Shown: positions 30,893 to 32,082 of the stretch, piece by piece | Layout: the number at the start of each line of letters is the position of its first letter | Position numbering within the stretch: position 1 is the stretch's first letter | NCBI RefSeq assembly: GCF_016428875.1 | Contig: NZ_JAELTO010000048.1 | Span: forward strand, 1 to 32,082 | Direction: 5' to 3' | From: Xylophilus sp. ASV27 | GTDB lineage: Bacteria > Pseudomonadota > Gammaproteobacteria > Burkholderiales > Burkholderiaceae_C | DNA length: 32,082 bases | Program-made: the position numbers and the translations under genes | Notes under the pieces: generated by a model | Told to the model about the DNA's origin: nothing | What the model saw: the letters and a program-made list of their open reading frames with translations, nothing else | The model's database searches: none

Positions 30893-31540
30893 CTATGCGT
30901 TCGCAGTATTGCGACGCACAGCACCTTGCGGCTTGCCGACCGCTTGGCGGTTCGGCTGACGACGCTGTTGCGCCGGCATTGCGGGATCCCCTTGACGGGG
31001 GCCAGCATATCGAGGAGCTGGTTGAGCCTCGGGAGCATCGCCCCCGGCCGCTTCACCATCCTGGAAATTCTCGCCATGCGAGTCTTGACCAGGATCGCCA
31101 ACCGCTTCTTCGTCGGAGGGCCGGACATAGATTTTCTCACCGTCCACCGAAATGGAGTTGATCAGGATCAGTCGGCCCTTGATCAGCGTCGCCCATTCCG
31201 TTTGGCCCGTGGGCCGACGGTTCTGGTCGAGCTGCTTGCGCTCATAGAGGTGCGGGTAGATGTCGGCAATCCGGAAGCTGACGATGACCTTGCGGTTTGC
31301 GTCGACCACGGGTTTGACACCTTCGATCAGCTTGATCGCCTCGCCCCCACTCACGCGGACATCGAAGTACGTGTACTCGGCGGAATCCGAAGAACCACGC
31401 AATGCAGAGATGCTGCACGCGAGGAACGGTTCTGCTTTGCGGCCACGGCCTTGCGTCTCTACCCAGCGGATTCGGTTGAGATAACCGATGCCACTGGTGT
31501 GCAGGTTGAAATACTCACGTTGTTGAACAGATGCTTGCAT
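30893..31540 (-). CDS. DUF3577 / STY4534 family ICE replication protein
   Basis: From ATG 31540 (GGAG site upstream) this encodes 215 residues. The N-terminal 130 residues carry the DUF3577 pattern: EYFNLHTSGIGYLNRIRWVE, then PFLACSISALRGSSDSAEYT, FDVRVSGGEAIKLIEG and an INSISVDGEKIYVRPS strand. The C-terminal 85 residues are Gln/Pro/Arg-rich and probably disordered. The family is annotated as ICE replication protein (STY4534), with an OB-fold suggested, so single-stranded DNA binding is possible. It is one of the best markers that this region is an ICE. Downstream lies a strong terminator, upstream a two-hairpin leader. Confidence 0.9.
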   Translation of the reverse strand: MQASVQQREYFNLHTSGIGYLNRIRWVETQGRGRKAEPFLACSISALRGSSDSAEYTYFDVRVSGGEAIKLIEGVKPVVDANRKVIVSFRIADIYPHLYERKQLDQNRRPTGQTEWATLIKGRLILINSISVDGEKIYVRPSDEEAVGDPGQDSHGENFQDGEAAGGDAPEAQPAPRYAGPRQGDPAMPAQQRRQPNRQAVGKPQGAVRRNTANA

Positions 31541-31592
31541 GGTGATCTCCAAGGTTCCAAGAAATGGACAAGGAGCACAGGCGCACCGACCG

Positions 31593-31636
31593 GACCGTGA
31601 GGTCAGGATGGGGCAGCTGTGTCCCCATCCGGGTTG
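31593..31636 (-). promoter_or_regulatory. Two-hairpin leader (iv) of the DUF3577 gene
   Basis: On the minus strand: CAACCC, then GGATGGGG-(9 nt)-CCCCATCC (31630-31606, perfect 8-bp stem), one base, then GACC-TCAC-GGTC (31604-31593, perfect 4-bp stem, 4-nt loop). A further 52 nt lead to the start codon. I recall, unverified, that a computed RNA motif has been named after DUF3577 genes. This leader is a candidate for it. Confidence 0.65.
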
Positions 31637-31779
31637 TGATAACGATTTGCTCTGCAAGGCTCCCAGGACGGGGTGCCCTGCCGCGCGGCTCTCAAGAGCT
31701 CAGCCGCTTCGTGGTGCCTATCGGCAGTTCACGGGTGGAAGAGTAGTGGCGGTCCGGCTTCCGCGTCAAATGGAGTTGA

Positions 31780-31962
31780 CAGTCGTGCGTCCGCTTGCGA
31801 CATGGGCTGGCGGCCGTGAAGGCCAAAGCCGAAGCAGCAGACCAGGCGCACCAGGAGCAACGAAAGACCGGCGAGCGCGAGGCCCAGCGAGCCGCCGAGC
31901 GCATCGCTAAAGCTGAGGCTGATCTTGTGCTGGCTTCGGCTCAAGCAACTCGCGGATGTTGA
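31780..31962 (+). pseudogene. Coiled-coil (KfrA-like) gene fragment cut by the IS21 element
   Basis: A plus-strand frame open from 31780 encodes a Lys/Ala/Glu-rich coiled coil (VKAKAEAADQAHQEQ...REAQRAAERIAKAEADLVL) and ends two residues inside the IS21 end. It has no start codon with a ribosome site and no N-terminal domain. The composition is like the alanine-rich coiled coil of KfrA-type plasmid proteins, but other coiled coils are possible. I read it as the middle of a gene lost on its left and interrupted on its right. Confidence 0.45.
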
Positions 31963-32082
31963 TTTCCACGCAGAAGTGACCCACTAACCCCCAGGATTTC
32001 CATCCAAACCTGACCCACGTACTAACCCTAACCTGCTGCTTCGTTGAGCAGCAGGAGACCAGGAGTGATAGACGTGGCAACA
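31957..32082 (+). mobile_element. Left end of an IS21-family insertion sequence (continues off window)
   Basis: The end starts TGTTGATTTCCACGCAGAAG. GTGACCCAC at about 31977 and CTGACCCACG at about 32010 are the multiple internal repeats bound by IS21-type transposases. At 32065, GTG ATA GAC GTG GCA ACA starts the istA frame (VIDVAT), with an AGGAGACCAGGAG ribosome site directly upstream. The rest of IstA and IstB lies outside the window. Confidence 0.8.
32065..32082 (+). CDS. istA: IstA transposase start (partial)
   Basis: Six codons (V/M-I-D-V-A-T) match the usual start of IS21-family IstA proteins, which are DDE transposases. A strong purine-rich ribosome site precedes the GTG. The gene runs off the right edge. 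Confidence 0.7.

Overview
This window is GC-rich accessory DNA from a proteobacterium. Gene families and codon use suggest Burkholderiales or Xanthomonadales, but nothing fixes the species. It looks like part of an integrative conjugative element (ICE) of the broad PAPI-1/ICEclc type that has collected smaller inserts. It starts inside the 5' end of an IS3-family transposase gene and ends inside the left end of an IS21-family element, so both edges are mobile DNA. I see no rRNA, tRNA or CRISPR array.

Layout: (1) 0.1-1.9 kb: a phage Gp37/Gp68-type three-Cys protein and its partner TcmP, the latter broken by an internal deletion. (2) 1.9-7.5 kb: two direct copies of a tyrosine-recombinase gene, the first truncated and carrying a 245-bp deletion, the second intact. 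They flank a cargo of a small membrane protein, an AT-rich ParB-like protein convergent with a Dam-type adenine methyltransferase, two gene remnants and a RelB/RelE toxin-antitoxin pair. (3) 7.6-23.2 kb: one long operon for a conjugative type IVb pilus (PilL/N/P/O/Q/R/S/M/V-like and PilT-like proteins, two muramidase-like proteins, a DsbC interrupted by an in-frame amber codon, a glycine-rich secreted protein that may be a tip adhesin, and a 38-residue Cys-rich microprotein). No prepilin peptidase or shufflon recombinase is visible, so a chromosomal peptidase is probably borrowed. (4) 23.2-27.5 kb, mostly minus strand: MazEF with a small partner, an MltR-like protein paired with a tail-anchored membrane protein that carries a frameshift in a G6 tract, a gene fragment, two fused unknown genes, and a CopG/ParE pair. 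(5) 27.6-31.5 kb, minus strand: ICE core-type genes (truncated DUF6094-type methyltransferase, DUF3275, DUF3577/STY4534-type protein and small proteins). (6) A coiled-coil gene remnant cut by the IS21 element.

The most unusual signal is in region 5. Each of six minus-strand genes is preceded by a leader of similar design: a CA(A)CCC box, a GC-rich hairpin, usually a second smaller hairpin, then the ribosome binding site. The hairpin sequences differ but the design is kept, which suggests a family of cis-regulatory RNAs or operators co-ordinating the ICE genes. The pilus would make donor-recipient contact, the region 5 genes belong to element replication or maintenance, and three toxin-antitoxin pairs would stabilise the element.
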